Source: JAGLTQ01 sp964605385 (GTDB taxonomy: Bacteria > Pseudomonadota > Gammaproteobacteria > UBA6429 > Thiohalophilaceae). Taken from it: a stretch of 17,406 nucleotides of DNA. This document shows, piece by piece, positions 1 through 6,773 of this stretch. The stretch spans positions 1 through 17,406 of the forward strand of contig CAZSCK010000057.1 of NCBI GenBank assembly GCA_964605385.1. The letters run 5' to 3'. The stretch's first letter is position 1; each line of letters begins with the position of its first letter. Position numbers and translations under genes: made by a program. The notes beneath the pieces are model-generated. The model saw nothing but the letters and a program-made list of their open reading frames with translations. It was not told the origin of the DNA and ran no database searches.

Positions 1-265
1 TATATTCTCCCTTAGCTTTAGCATAACCAGCAGCCATTGCAGCAACAACGCCACGGCTATTTGATGAAACAAATTTAAATCGACTATCCTGAGTTAATTC
101 TTTTGGTAAGTTTTTAATTGCATCATCAGTGGAATGATCATCAACTAAAATAATCTCTAAAGTAATATTTTCCTGATTTAATATACTTGCAACAGCGTCT
201 ATTAAATAATCACCCGCATTATATACTGGCATAATAACGGAAATAAGAGGTTCTCGATTACGCAT
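1..265 (-). CDS. Family 2 glycosyltransferase, N-terminal part (runs off the window)
   Basis: The first 88 residues of a leftward gene are present and the rest lies beyond base 1. The N-terminus has the typical GT-A opening: a beta strand (LISVIMPVYNAG, about residues 7-18), a helix, a second strand, and the VDDHSTDD motif (residues 41-48) whose aspartates bind the nucleotide-sugar. Family 2 enzymes move a sugar from an activated donor to a glycan, lipid or protein acceptor at the cytoplasmic face of the membrane. The ATG is 11 bases after the stop of the upstream gene (277-912), so the two are probably co-transcribed. No clear Shine-Dalgarno sequence is visible, which fits translational coupling. 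The acceptor and donor cannot be told from this fragment. Confidence 0.85.
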   Translation of the reverse strand, partial: MRNREPLISVIMPVYNAGDYLIDAVASILNQENITLEIILVDDHSTDDAIKNLPKELTQDSRFKFVSSNSRGVVAAMAAGYAKAKGEY

Positions 266-276
266 TACAAAGATAT

Positions 277-912
277 TTAAACTTGATTATCACGATTAAT
301 AACCTGACTATCAAAGCCACTAAATAATTTGGTTTTAGCAGCCTCATAATCTTTTTTACTTATTACACCATCATCACTTAGCCGGCGTAACATTTTCATT
401 TCACCAACCAATTGTTTATCTTCTGCAAGATCCATATGATCACGAAATTTTTTAATCCTTTGTTCAAGAGCATTAATAAATGCAGAAAACTTTTCTTTTG
501 AAGGTTTTCCTACCTTCAATTCAATAATAGGAATATGGGCATTTCGAGAATAAAAAATTTGTTTTTTCGATGTGTGCTTCCAAAACTGAAAAAAACACAA
601 AACTCCACCCAATATACCTGCAAATAAGATAATACCGAGATAAAGGTTTTTATTCCCACTTAAATAAGGAGGTAAAACCTTCAGCATTAATAGCGTAAAC
701 AGAAAAAAACTAACGCCAGCAAACAACCATTTCCAGGCAATGAAAAACATTTTTTTACTCTTGTCTTGCAGAGAAAGGATATCAACAGAATAAGTCTGTT
801 TTGCTTTTTTTCCTTTGCTTACAACTTGTAATTCCCGGCCATCGAGCAATTTAATTTGAACATCAAAACCAAGCGAATTTCGCTGCCTTAATATAACTTC
901 ATTTTCTGCCAT
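277..912 (-). CDS. Small membrane protein with two TM helices and a SHOCT-like C-terminus
   Basis: A 211-residue protein of unknown role. It has a soluble N-terminus (1-54), two membrane helices (about 55-79 and 90-111), a basic cytoplasmic segment and a C-terminal helix pair at about 168-197 (LRRLSDDGVISKKDYEAAK). That pattern, Leu-rich then GVI then an acidic helix, matches the SHOCT short C-terminal domain, thought to be an oligomerisation element. The reading frame is open upstream to an ATG at 1005. I chose the ATG at 912 because an AGAGGA Shine-Dalgarno lies about five bases before it and the extra 31 residues look like translated leader. It is probably in an operon with the glycosyltransferase. 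The SHOCT reading is a by-eye match; the function is unknown. Confidence 0.7.
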   Translation of the reverse strand: MAENEVILRQRNSLGFDVQIKLLDGRELQVVSKGKKAKQTYSVDILSLQDKSKKMFFIAWKWLFAGVSFFLFTLLMLKVLPPYLSGNKNLYLGIILFAGILGGVLCFFQFWKHTSKKQIFYSRNAHIPIIELKVGKPSKEKFSAFINALEQRIKKFRDHMDLAEDKQLVGEMKMLRRLSDDGVISKKDYEAAKTKLFSGFDSQVINRDNQV

Positions 913-1039
913 AACATCCTCTTTCTGCACAGCATAGCAAACAAAAGCAATACTATTTATAGCATGAAAAAATCTCAAATTCTGCCAAATCCATGGTAGA
1001 AACATAAGTCTTTTTTCAACTAATTTGTCTGTAGCAGCA

Positions 1040-1054
1040 GATTATTAGATAATC
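1040..1054. promoter_or_regulatory. Perfect dyad between divergent genes
   Basis: GATTAT-TAG-ATAATC is a perfect six-base dyad in the 171-base spacer between the leftward SHOCT-like gene and the rightward DUF445 gene. It sits 30 bases before the GTG of the latter. It could be an operator or chance in AT-rich DNA; no regulator is suggested. Confidence 0.25.
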
Positions 1055-1083
1055 CAATTTCAAATATTTCAGGGGAATCGAAC

Positions 1084-1791
1084 GTGAATAAAAGCTTTAT
1101 TACCAACAGTTTAGCTGTTTTAGTCGTAATTAGCGGTCTGCTTATAAAAAACGAGCTTGTTTTAACCATTGGATTATTCGCCTTATCGGGCGCTATTACT
1201 AACTGGCTCGCAATTCACATGTTATTTGAAAAAGTCCCGGGTCTATATGGATCAGGCGTTATTCCCGCTCGATTTGAAGACTTTAAAGTCGCTATTCGTA
1301 ACCTGATGATGGAGCAATTTTTTACTGAAGAAAATATTGATCGTTTCCTTCGTGTCTCTGATGGCGTAAAGCCTGATCTGCATTTAGCCCCCGTAATTGA
1401 AAAAGTTGATTTAAGCCCATCCTTTAATGGCTTAATTAAAGTCATTATGGAATCTTCTTTTGGCAGCATGTTGGGTATGTTTGGTGGCGAAAAGGCATTA
1501 ACACCATTAAAAGAACCCTTTATCGAGAATATGAAGCTTTCTCTTATTGAAATGACCCAGTCAGAGTCTTTTCTTGAGCTACTAAGAGATGAACTTGAAC
1601 AACCTGATGTAATGAAAGATATTCGTGAAAAAGTCGAAGATATTATTGAGAAACGTCTGGAAGAACTCACACCACAATTAGTCAAAGAGATTATCCAGGA
1701 AATGATTAAACAGCACCTGGGTTGGTTGGTTGTCTGGGGTGGTGTTTTTGGTGGGCTTATTGGTTTCGCAGCAGCATTAATTACCGTATAA
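1084..1791 (+). CDS. DUF445 family membrane protein
   Basis: A 235-residue protein with the DUF445 signature near its N-terminus: a hydrophobic hairpin followed by GAITNWLAIHMLFEKVPG (about residues 36-53) and IPARFEDFK (60-68). A long amphipathic, acidic helical middle follows, and a C-terminal membrane helix with GGVFGGLIGF (about 219-228). Known relatives are Bacillus YheB and E. coli YjiN, whose biochemical role is not established; this protein is shorter than both. The start is a GTG preceded by AGGGGA eight bases upstream. Only six bases separate its stop from the TauE/SafE gene, so the two likely form one transcript. Family assignment is fairly firm; function is unknown. Confidence 0.8.
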   Translation: MNKSFITNSLAVLVVISGLLIKNELVLTIGLFALSGAITNWLAIHMLFEKVPGLYGSGVIPARFEDFKVAIRNLMMEQFFTEENIDRFLRVSDGVKPDLHLAPVIEKVDLSPSFNGLIKVIMESSFGSMLGMFGGEKALTPLKEPFIENMKLSLIEMTQSESFLELLRDELEQPDVMKDIREKVEDIIEKRLEELTPQLVKEIIQEMIKQHLGWLVVWGGVFGGLIGFAAALITV

Positions 1792-1797
1792 CCATTA

Positions 1798-2565
1798 ATG
1801 GATTTTTCCTTAATAAATTCCTCTTTAATAAACTTTACTACAACCGAACTTGTCCTAATTGCACTTATCTTTATCTGGACAGGTTTTGTTCGTAGTGGCT
1901 TAGGTTTTGGTGGTGCAGCATTAGGTTTACCGCTGATGCTTTTTATTTACAACCAACCAATTTACTGGTTACCCATTATTGGCTCACATTTACTATTTTT
2001 TACATCATTAACTCTTCGCTCACGTTTAAATAATGTTGACTGGGTTTACCTCAAAAAATCCAGCATATATATTATTCCACCCGCATTAGTTGGTGTTTTT
2101 GGTTTAATTAACTTACCCAACAACTGGTTAATTATTTTTATTTATTCAGTCACTTTATTTTATGCGGTAATTTGGTTTTTAAATATGAATATCCGCAGTA
2201 ATAATGAATGGCTGGATCGTTTTTTATTAGCGATTGGCGGGTATGTTGCAGGTACATCTCTTACCGGCGCACCATTAATGGTTGCAGTATTCATGCGTAA
2301 TGTTACAGCTGAACAACTCCGTAATACTTTGTTTGTTTTGTGGTTTATTTTAGTCGCTATAAAGATGAGTACATTTAAAACACTGGGTATAGATATCCAT
2401 TTGTTAACAGCTATCTACTTATTACCCGTTGCTGCAATTGGACATGTTATTGGCCTTAAAATGCATACTCTAATCTTAAAAAATGATCAGCTATTCAAGC
2501 GTATTATTGGTGGAATACTTATTGTGATTAGTATTTTAGGACTTACTCAAGTAAGTTTAGGCTGA
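1798..2565 (+). CDS. TauE/SafE (TSUP) family permease
   Basis: A 255-residue, almost entirely hydrophobic protein with about eight membrane helices. The N-terminal segment TGFVRSGLGFGGAALGLPLM (about 28-47) is the glycine-rich first TSUP repeat. A second repeat at about 147-166 (GGYVAGTSLTGAPLMVA) gives the inverted-repeat layout of this family. Members export sulfite, sulfoacetate or related organosulfur anions across the inner membrane; the substrate here cannot be read from sequence. The ATG follows the DUF445 stop closely and lacks a clear Shine-Dalgarno, suggesting coupled translation. Its 3' end overlaps the convergent pseudouridine synthase gene by 19 bases, with no terminator between them. 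Confidence 0.82.
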   Translation: MDFSLINSSLINFTTTELVLIALIFIWTGFVRSGLGFGGAALGLPLMLFIYNQPIYWLPIIGSHLLFFTSLTLRSRLNNVDWVYLKKSSIYIIPPALVGVFGLINLPNNWLIIFIYSVTLFYAVIWFLNMNIRSNNEWLDRFLLAIGGYVAGTSLTGAPLMVAVFMRNVTAEQLRNTLFVLWFILVAIKMSTFKTLGIDIHLLTAIYLLPVAAIGHVIGLKMHTLILKNDQLFKRIIGGILIVISILGLTQVSLG

Positions 2566-3383
2566 AGGGATTCGTCTAAAATATAGTTTTTCTCAGTTCC
2601 ATCTATTGGGCTAAGGAACGAGAGTTTAAATGCGGTTAGCTGCAAGTCTGTATCTTCTCCTGTATGACCAAACAAGCGATCCCCGACTACCGGAAATCCT
2701 GCTGCAGACAAATGAATTCGAATTTGATGTTTACGCCCGGTTTCAATAGCCACTTGCACTAATGATTTATTATGCGTTTTATCGTATTCCAATAACAACA
2801 CATGTGAAATAGCAGGTTTGTTATCTATTTTATTTCTAAAGGTCGTCTTCTCATCAGGGAATGAACCATGAACAATCACCTTGTATTGTTTGTTAATCTT
2901 TTTTTTCTGAAATAAATCAGCCAATGCTGTTGCTGTTTTTTTCTTATGCGCAATTAAAATTAGTCCAGATGCAAAGCGATCAAGTCGATGTACAATAAAT
3001 GCTGGCCTTTGTGATTCCAGGTGTTGTTCAACCCAACGGTTAATTACACAATGATCGCCCCATTTACTTCCTTGAGACAGCATGCCGCGCGGTTTATACC
3101 AAACACTATAGTCACCCTCATCAGCAATAAGAAGTGCGTCATCAACAGTTCCATCAAGTACTGCTGCATCAAAATAAAAATGTAAGGTTGTACCAGAATG
3201 CAGTTTTTTACTTTTTCGACGTAAACGGTGTGTACCTTTATTATCAGTTATCCATACAGCACCTTTTTGCATTGCTTGTTTTATTTTTTGTTTGGATAGA
3301 CCAGATTCAGAAGCCAGCAGCTCAACAGGACTTACTGCTTCGTCAGTGATATTAATGTGATACTCATTACGTTCAAGTGACAA
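2547..3383 (-). CDS. RluA-family RNA pseudouridine synthase
   Basis: A 278-residue protein. It has an S4-like RNA-binding segment (about 18-66: GLSKQKIKQAMQKGAVW), then the catalytic core with HRLDRFASGL (132-141). Asp135 is the expected nucleophile that isomerises uridine in rRNA or tRNA. Later core motifs are also present: KQYKVIVHG, then GRKHQIRIHL and GFPVVGDRLFG. Family members usually have HRLDRETSGL or HRLDKDTSGL, so RFASGL is a mild variant. The start is TTG with only a weak Shine-Dalgarno; no in-frame ATG or GTG lies between it and the upstream stop, and a later start would cut into the S4 segment. The target RNA position cannot be assigned. The gene ends inside the TauE/SafE gene, 19 bases before its stop. 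Confidence 0.85.
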   Translation of the reverse strand: MSLERNEYHINITDEAVSPVELLASESGLSKQKIKQAMQKGAVWITDNKGTHRLRRKSKKLHSGTTLHFYFDAAVLDGTVDDALLIADEGDYSVWYKPRGMLSQGSKWGDHCVINRWVEQHLESQRPAFIVHRLDRFASGLILIAHKKKTATALADLFQKKKINKQYKVIVHGSFPDEKTTFRNKIDNKPAISHVLLLEYDKTHNKSLVQVAIETGRKHQIRIHLSAAGFPVVGDRLFGHTGEDTDLQLTAFKLSFLSPIDGTEKNYILDESLQPKLT

Positions 3384-3449
3384 AATATTTTTCTCTATAA
3401 CTAATAACTTACTATAAAGTTAGTATTATACACCTATATAAATAAAACA

Positions 3450-3513
3450 GTCATTGCGAACAATATAACCACCTCTATTGCATAAAGATTGCCGCGCTAC
3501 CGTTCGCAATGAC
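3450..3513. repeat. REP-like inverted repeat (GTCATTGCGAAC ... GTTCGCAATGAC)
   Basis: Two perfect 12-base arms at 3450-3461 and 3502-3513 flank a 40-base spacer that also contains GATTGCCGCGCTAC. From general knowledge, GTCATTGCGA palindromes ending in TCGCAATGAC with an internal GATTGC are dispersed intergenic repeats in many bacterial genomes. This copy lies between the 5' end of the pseudouridine synthase gene and the terminator of the VWA operon. The outer arms are intact and the interior is degraded, so it may be an old copy. Confidence 0.6.
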
Positions 3514-3530
3514 AGGCTTATTATTAAATT

Positions 3531-3559
3531 AAAAAAGGCGGCATAGTTCATATGCCGCC
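3531..3559 (-). terminator. Rho-independent terminator of the pspA-VWA operon
   Basis: Read leftward, a nine-base GC-rich stem (GGCGGCATA / TATGCCGCC, 3551-3559 and 3537-3545) with a five-base loop is followed directly by TTTTTT (3536-3531). It lies 20 bases beyond the stop of the VWA gene and is a textbook intrinsic terminator for that operon. Confidence 0.9.
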
Positions 3560-3578
3560 AAACCATAGAACACATAGA

Positions 3579-4739
3579 TTACTTCTTAAACTTGTAATTT
3601 TTTAAAGCACCCTGTTTTTGAATAGCCGAGGTTACTGCTTCATTTATTGTGGCTGGACCTGGCACTTCGGCTTCTTTTTTCTTTTCTGCCACGTATTTAT
3701 TGCGCTCAAGACTTAATTTACTAATTTGTTTTTTTAGCTCAAGACGTTCTTCAGTTTTTCTTTGAACAAAACCCTTACGTTTACTTTTCGTCATTTTACG
3801 TAAGTCTTCCGGCAGTTCTTCTTCATCCAGTTTATCAAGTTCAACTTTTCCTGTTGATAATGCATCGACCAGGTCCCAACTGGAATTGTCATACATTGAT
3901 GACGCTTTTGCTGCAACACGTTTTGATAATAATGCTGAAGATATTGTTTTGCTTTTATCATCCTGGACTTTTTGACGAAGTGATTTTTTGCGTCCTTTAT
4001 TACCATATGGCACATATGTTTTATTCAACTTATCATTTAACTTTGCAAGTTCTTTATCTTGTGGTGCATTAAAATGTACAATTTTGTAGTTGTGGTCAAT
4101 ACTCATATATTCACCACCCGCCAATAAAGCACCATCTTTCCAGCCTGAATTAGCACCTTGTTGCATATTTCCTGCATGGATTGTATTAATAGTAATACCT
4201 TTTTGTTTTGCTAATGCAATTGCATCTTTAAAAGCAACAGGACCCTGCGTAAACGGTTCATTACCGGCTATAAATATAGCTTTTATATCACCTTCTGAAT
4301 TACTCCAGTGCAAATCTGTTACTGCAGTTTTTATTGCATATCCACAGTATTCATTACCACCATTAGTTGTTAAAGAAAAAAGTGCTTCTGATACCTGATC
4401 TAACTCCCCTGTTAAGGCAGATACTTGACGAATAAAACCACTACTCGCGGATAAACGACTATTACCATATTCATAAACGGCAACTTCTAATGTTGGTTTA
4501 ATTCCATTTTGTTCTGCCCTGGAAAACTCATTAACCACTTGCCATAGCTGGTTTCTTGTTTGATCAATCAGACCATTCATACTACTGCTGGTATCAAGTA
4601 AAATAGCCAGTTGAATTTTCGGCTTTCCATTTAATGAAATATTAACATTAGCATCCGCTGCTTTATGAAAAAACGGATAAAAACCGACTACTACTGCTGT
4701 GATAACAAAAATACTGATAGTGAAAATTTTACTTTTCAT
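3579..4739 (-). CDS. Exported von Willebrand factor A domain protein
   Basis: A 386-residue protein with an N-terminal hydrophobic segment (about 4-23) that is either a signal peptide or a membrane anchor. The VWA domain spans about 41-210, with the MIDAS metal motif DTSSSM at 49-54. It continues with TTNGGNEYCGYAI, IAGNEPFTQGPV and GWKDGALLAGGEY, a combination I recognise from a widespread family of bacterial VWA proteins that also share LNKTYVPYG. The C-terminal third is lysine-rich, charged and probably helical. VWA domains bind partner proteins through a metal ion. I placed the start at 4739, five codons inside the longest frame, because GGAGG lies eight bases before this ATG. It is the last gene of the pspA operon, so a role at the periplasmic face in envelope maintenance is inferred. 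Confidence 0.82.
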   Translation of the reverse strand: MKSKIFTISIFVITAVVVGFYPFFHKAADANVNISLNGKPKIQLAILLDTSSSMNGLIDQTRNQLWQVVNEFSRAEQNGIKPTLEVAVYEYGNSRLSASSGFIRQVSALTGELDQVSEALFSLTTNGGNEYCGYAIKTAVTDLHWSNSEGDIKAIFIAGNEPFTQGPVAFKDAIALAKQKGITINTIHAGNMQQGANSGWKDGALLAGGEYMSIDHNYKIVHFNAPQDKELAKLNDKLNKTYVPYGNKGRKKSLRQKVQDDKSKTISSALLSKRVAAKASSMYDNSSWDLVDALSTGKVELDKLDEEELPEDLRKMTKSKRKGFVQRKTEERLELKKQISKLSLERNKYVAEKKKEAEVPGPATINEAVTSAIQKQGALKNYKFKK

Positions 4740-4763
4740 TTTTACATCCTCCATTTGGATTAA

Positions 4764-5333
4764 TTACTTACTATTAATTAGTTTAGATACAGCGACTTCA
4801 GCGGCATGATAAGCATATTCAAACTTGTCATCTGCTGGCCGATGAATAGATTCAACTTTCCCCTTAGCAATAAAGTTTTTTGGGATAAAAACGAACAGTG
4901 CCTGCATAAGAAAAAAACACCAAAAAGTTAAAAATAAACTTCCTGAAACTGACCAGGACCAAACAGCAACAATCAGACTCATCCCGTTTAGCATCAGGTC
5001 TATAAGTGCTGATAAAATACTGTTATAAAAATACAACGAACGCATAATCCAGACCATCAACAACTGAATGCCGATATACAGCATTAATGAGGGGACAAAT
5101 ATCAATGAAGCAATCGTCAAAACAAACCAGATAGAAATAACGGTAATGCGTCCGGTGCGATCTTTAGTTCGTAAAAATAAATATAAAATGTAAAAGAATG
5201 AAACTCCTGCTATCAACAACCTGAATAAATCATCGCCAAAAAATAAAGATGACATGGTAAAAGATATTGCCGATACAGCAATACTACTCGTTAAAGCAAT
5301 ACCTACACCTTCGATAAATGTTGTTTTTTTCAT
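4764..5333 (-). CDS. Five-helix membrane protein of the pspA operon
   Basis: A 189-residue inner-membrane protein that I do not recognise. Hydrophobic stretches lie at about 10-32, 37-53, 63-86, 87-115 and 118-148, followed by a soluble tail rich in charged residues (about 150-189). It does not look like PspB or PspC. Its ATG overlaps the stop of the PspA-like gene in an ATGA, and AAGGAG sits seven bases upstream, so translation of the two is coupled. The VWA gene follows after 24 bases. By position it may anchor or recruit the PspA-like protein to the membrane or link it to the VWA protein; that is inference only. Confidence 0.7.
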   Translation of the reverse strand: MKKTTFIEGVGIALTSSIAVSAISFTMSSLFFGDDLFRLLIAGVSFFYILYLFLRTKDRTGRITVISIWFVLTIASLIFVPSLMLYIGIQLLMVWIMRSLYFYNSILSALIDLMLNGMSLIVAVWSWSVSGSLFLTFWCFFLMQALFVFIPKNFIAKGKVESIHRPADDKFEYAYHAAEVAVSKLINSK

Positions 5334-5866
5334 GATGTACTCCTTGCCTGTTTTTCCCGTAAAAAAGCAATGTCAACATCATCCTCATTTATGCTGTTGT
5401 TGGTGTTTGGAAAAAATTCATATTCATTATTTTGAGATTCTTCATTAATGAGCAATTCAAGTTTTTGCTGCATAGCCGATAGCCGTGTTTTATTTTCATG
5501 GATGCGGCTTCCTAAATTTTTTACTTTTTCATCCATTGAACTCGATTTATTTTTTAGATATTTTTCATAACGTTGCATCTCAAGTTTTCTTTTAACCTGA
5601 CTTCGAGCAAGATCGGTTTCACCAGATTCAAAACAAATATCTAATTCATCATTAATTTGTTCAACATTCCCCTGCAATTCTTTTATTTTTATTTCAATTT
5701 GTGAATGTTCATTTTCAAACATCTTTAAATTATGTTCGTCACTATGGATATCTTCTTCCATTTCTCTTAATGCCTGTTTCAATAATACATCCGGCTCTTC
5801 AATACGATCTAAAACCGCATTAAAATCTGCACGAAAAAGTCGGCTAATTCGAGTTATTAATGCCAT
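5330..5866 (-). CDS. PspA/IM30 family protein
   Basis: A 178-residue, nearly all-helical protein. The N-terminus (MALITRISRLFRADFNAVLD) is an amphipathic helix of the kind PspA uses to touch membranes. It is followed by EEPDVLLKQALREMEEDI (23-40), the standard PspA/Vipp1 motif, and by long charged coiled-coil helices to about 145. The family is homologous to ESCRT-III and polymerises on damaged inner membrane. It is about 40 residues shorter than E. coli PspA (222), with an acidic, low-complexity tail in place of the last helices. A GAGGT lies seven bases before the ATG. It is the first gene of a three-gene leftward operon. No adjacent PspF or sigma-54-type promoter is evident, so control probably differs from the classical psp system. 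Confidence 0.88.
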   Translation of the reverse strand: MALITRISRLFRADFNAVLDRIEEPDVLLKQALREMEEDIHSDEHNLKMFENEHSQIEIKIKELQGNVEQINDELDICFESGETDLARSQVKRKLEMQRYEKYLKNKSSSMDEKVKNLGSRIHENKTRLSAMQQKLELLINEESQNNEYEFFPNTNNSINEDDVDIAFLREKQARSTS

Positions 5867-5905
5867 AATTATTACCTCGTCTAATCCTGTTGTTTAACTC
5901 ATACC

Positions 5906-5924
5906 ACCTGATAAATATTCAGGT
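5906..5924. promoter_or_regulatory. Dyad in the leader of the pspA operon
   Basis: ACCTGA (5906-5911), a seven-base AT spacer and TCAGGT (5919-5924) form a perfect dyad 40-60 bases before the pspA start. It could be an operator for a dimeric repressor or a leader-RNA hairpin. No specific regulator is identified. Confidence 0.35.
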
Positions 5925-5980
5925 AATCCTCAATTTCTACGTTAAAGTCTAGGTTGAAAGGATAAATATCTGTAGGACGT

Positions 5981-6026
5981 TTTATGTAAAATACTACAGG
6001 CAAAATTTACATAAACTTTACGTAAA
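5981..6026. promoter_or_regulatory. Three TTTAYRTAAA boxes in the divergent promoter region
   Basis: Three ten-base palindrome-like boxes are visible: TTTATGTAAA (5981-5990), TTTACATAAA (6006-6015) and TTTACGTAAA (6017-6026). The first and second are exact reverse complements of each other. The second and third start 11 bases apart, the spacing typical of tandem half-sites for OmpR/PhoB-type regulators. They lie between the pspA operon and the OmpR-type regulator gene, so autoregulation and control of the psp operon are natural guesses. A TATAAA at 6045-6050 could be the -10 element of the rightward promoter, which has no good -35, as in activator-dependent promoters. On the minus strand, TTTACA (5990-5985) could serve as a -35 for pspA. 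Confidence 0.6.
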
Positions 6027-6071
6027 AACTGCATCACACCGGGCTATAAAACTGATAGTCTAGTAACCACT

Positions 6072-6773
6072 ATGTCATCTAAAGCAAACATTTTAATTAT
6101 TGAAGATGAAGAAGCGATCCGCACAGGATTGGTTGATGTATTGATCTATCACGGCTTCACAACTGATTCTGCAGCTGATGGTAATAGCGGATTAGAAAAA
6201 GCTCTAACGGGTAAATTTGATCTGATTCTTTTAGATATCATGTTGCCTGGAATGGACGGTTTTGCTGTTTGTGAGCAGATACGCAAAGAAGATCGTGAAC
6301 AACCCATTATTATGTTGACCGCAAAAACGAGTGATGAAGATATAATCCAGGGACTACAACTCGGGGCAGATGATTATGTTGCTAAACCTTTTTCTATTGC
6401 CCAGCTTATCTTACGTATTCAGGCAGTATTAAGACGGTCAGGTATAAGCCAGGAAACAGATCATATTATTGAGTTAAGCAAGGATATTAAAATCGATACT
6501 CGTAATTTATCCACTATAAAAAATAATGAGGATATCCACTTCACTCGTCGTGAGATGGATATATTGCTTTACCTATTCAATCATTCCGATCGTCCTGTTC
6601 CCCGAGATGAATTACTTCATAAACTTTGGGGCTATGCAAAAAACCTGGATTTAGAAACCCGTACTGTTGACATACATATCGCCAAGTTACGTCGCAAAAT
6701 TGAACAGGATCCGGCAAAGCCCCGTCACCTTCTTACCGTTCGTGGTGCTGGATACAGGTTAATGGTGAACTAA
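6072..6773 (+). CDS. OmpR/PhoB-family response regulator
   Basis: A 233-residue two-domain regulator. The receiver domain (about 5-120) has the acidic pair at Asp12 within EDEE, the phospho-acceptor Asp55 in LLDIMLPGMDG, Thr83 in MLTAKTSDED and Lys105 in DDYVAKPFS. The C-terminal winged-helix domain (about 135-233) has FTRREMDILLYL, the recognition region ETRTVDIHIAKLRRKIE and the terminal GAGYRL. It binds DNA when phosphorylated by the kinase encoded immediately downstream, whose ATG begins right after its stop codon. The ATG lacks an obvious Shine-Dalgarno, and a -10-like TATAAA lies only about 25 bases upstream, so the leader may be very short. Likely targets are its own promoter and the divergent pspA operon, inferred from the shared boxes. 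Confidence 0.93.
   Translation: MSSKANILIIEDEEAIRTGLVDVLIYHGFTTDSAADGNSGLEKALTGKFDLILLDIMLPGMDGFAVCEQIRKEDREQPIIMLTAKTSDEDIIQGLQLGADDYVAKPFSIAQLILRIQAVLRRSGISQETDHIIELSKDIKIDTRNLSTIKNNEDIHFTRREMDILLYLFNHSDRPVPRDELLHKLWGYAKNLDLETRTVDIHIAKLRRKIEQDPAKPRHLLTVRGAGYRLMVN

Noticed and set aside
913..1005. N-terminal extension of the SHOCT-like gene to an upstream ATG at 1005.
   Set aside because: No ribosome-binding site at 1005, while AGAGGA precedes the ATG at 912; the extra residues look like translated leader.
1215..1685. Long leftward open frame of 156 residues opposite the DUF445 gene.
   Set aside because: It is serine/isoleucine-rich, lies entirely antisense to a recognised gene, and has no plausible start signal or family features.
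4090..4398. Rightward open frame of 102 residues opposite the VWA gene.
   Set aside because: Antisense shadow of a well-supported VWA domain with no ribosome-binding site or recognisable motif.
5867..6071. Sigma-54 promoter for the pspA-like operon.
   Set aside because: I found no GG-N10-GC element with the expected surroundings on the minus strand, and no PspF gene is adjacent.
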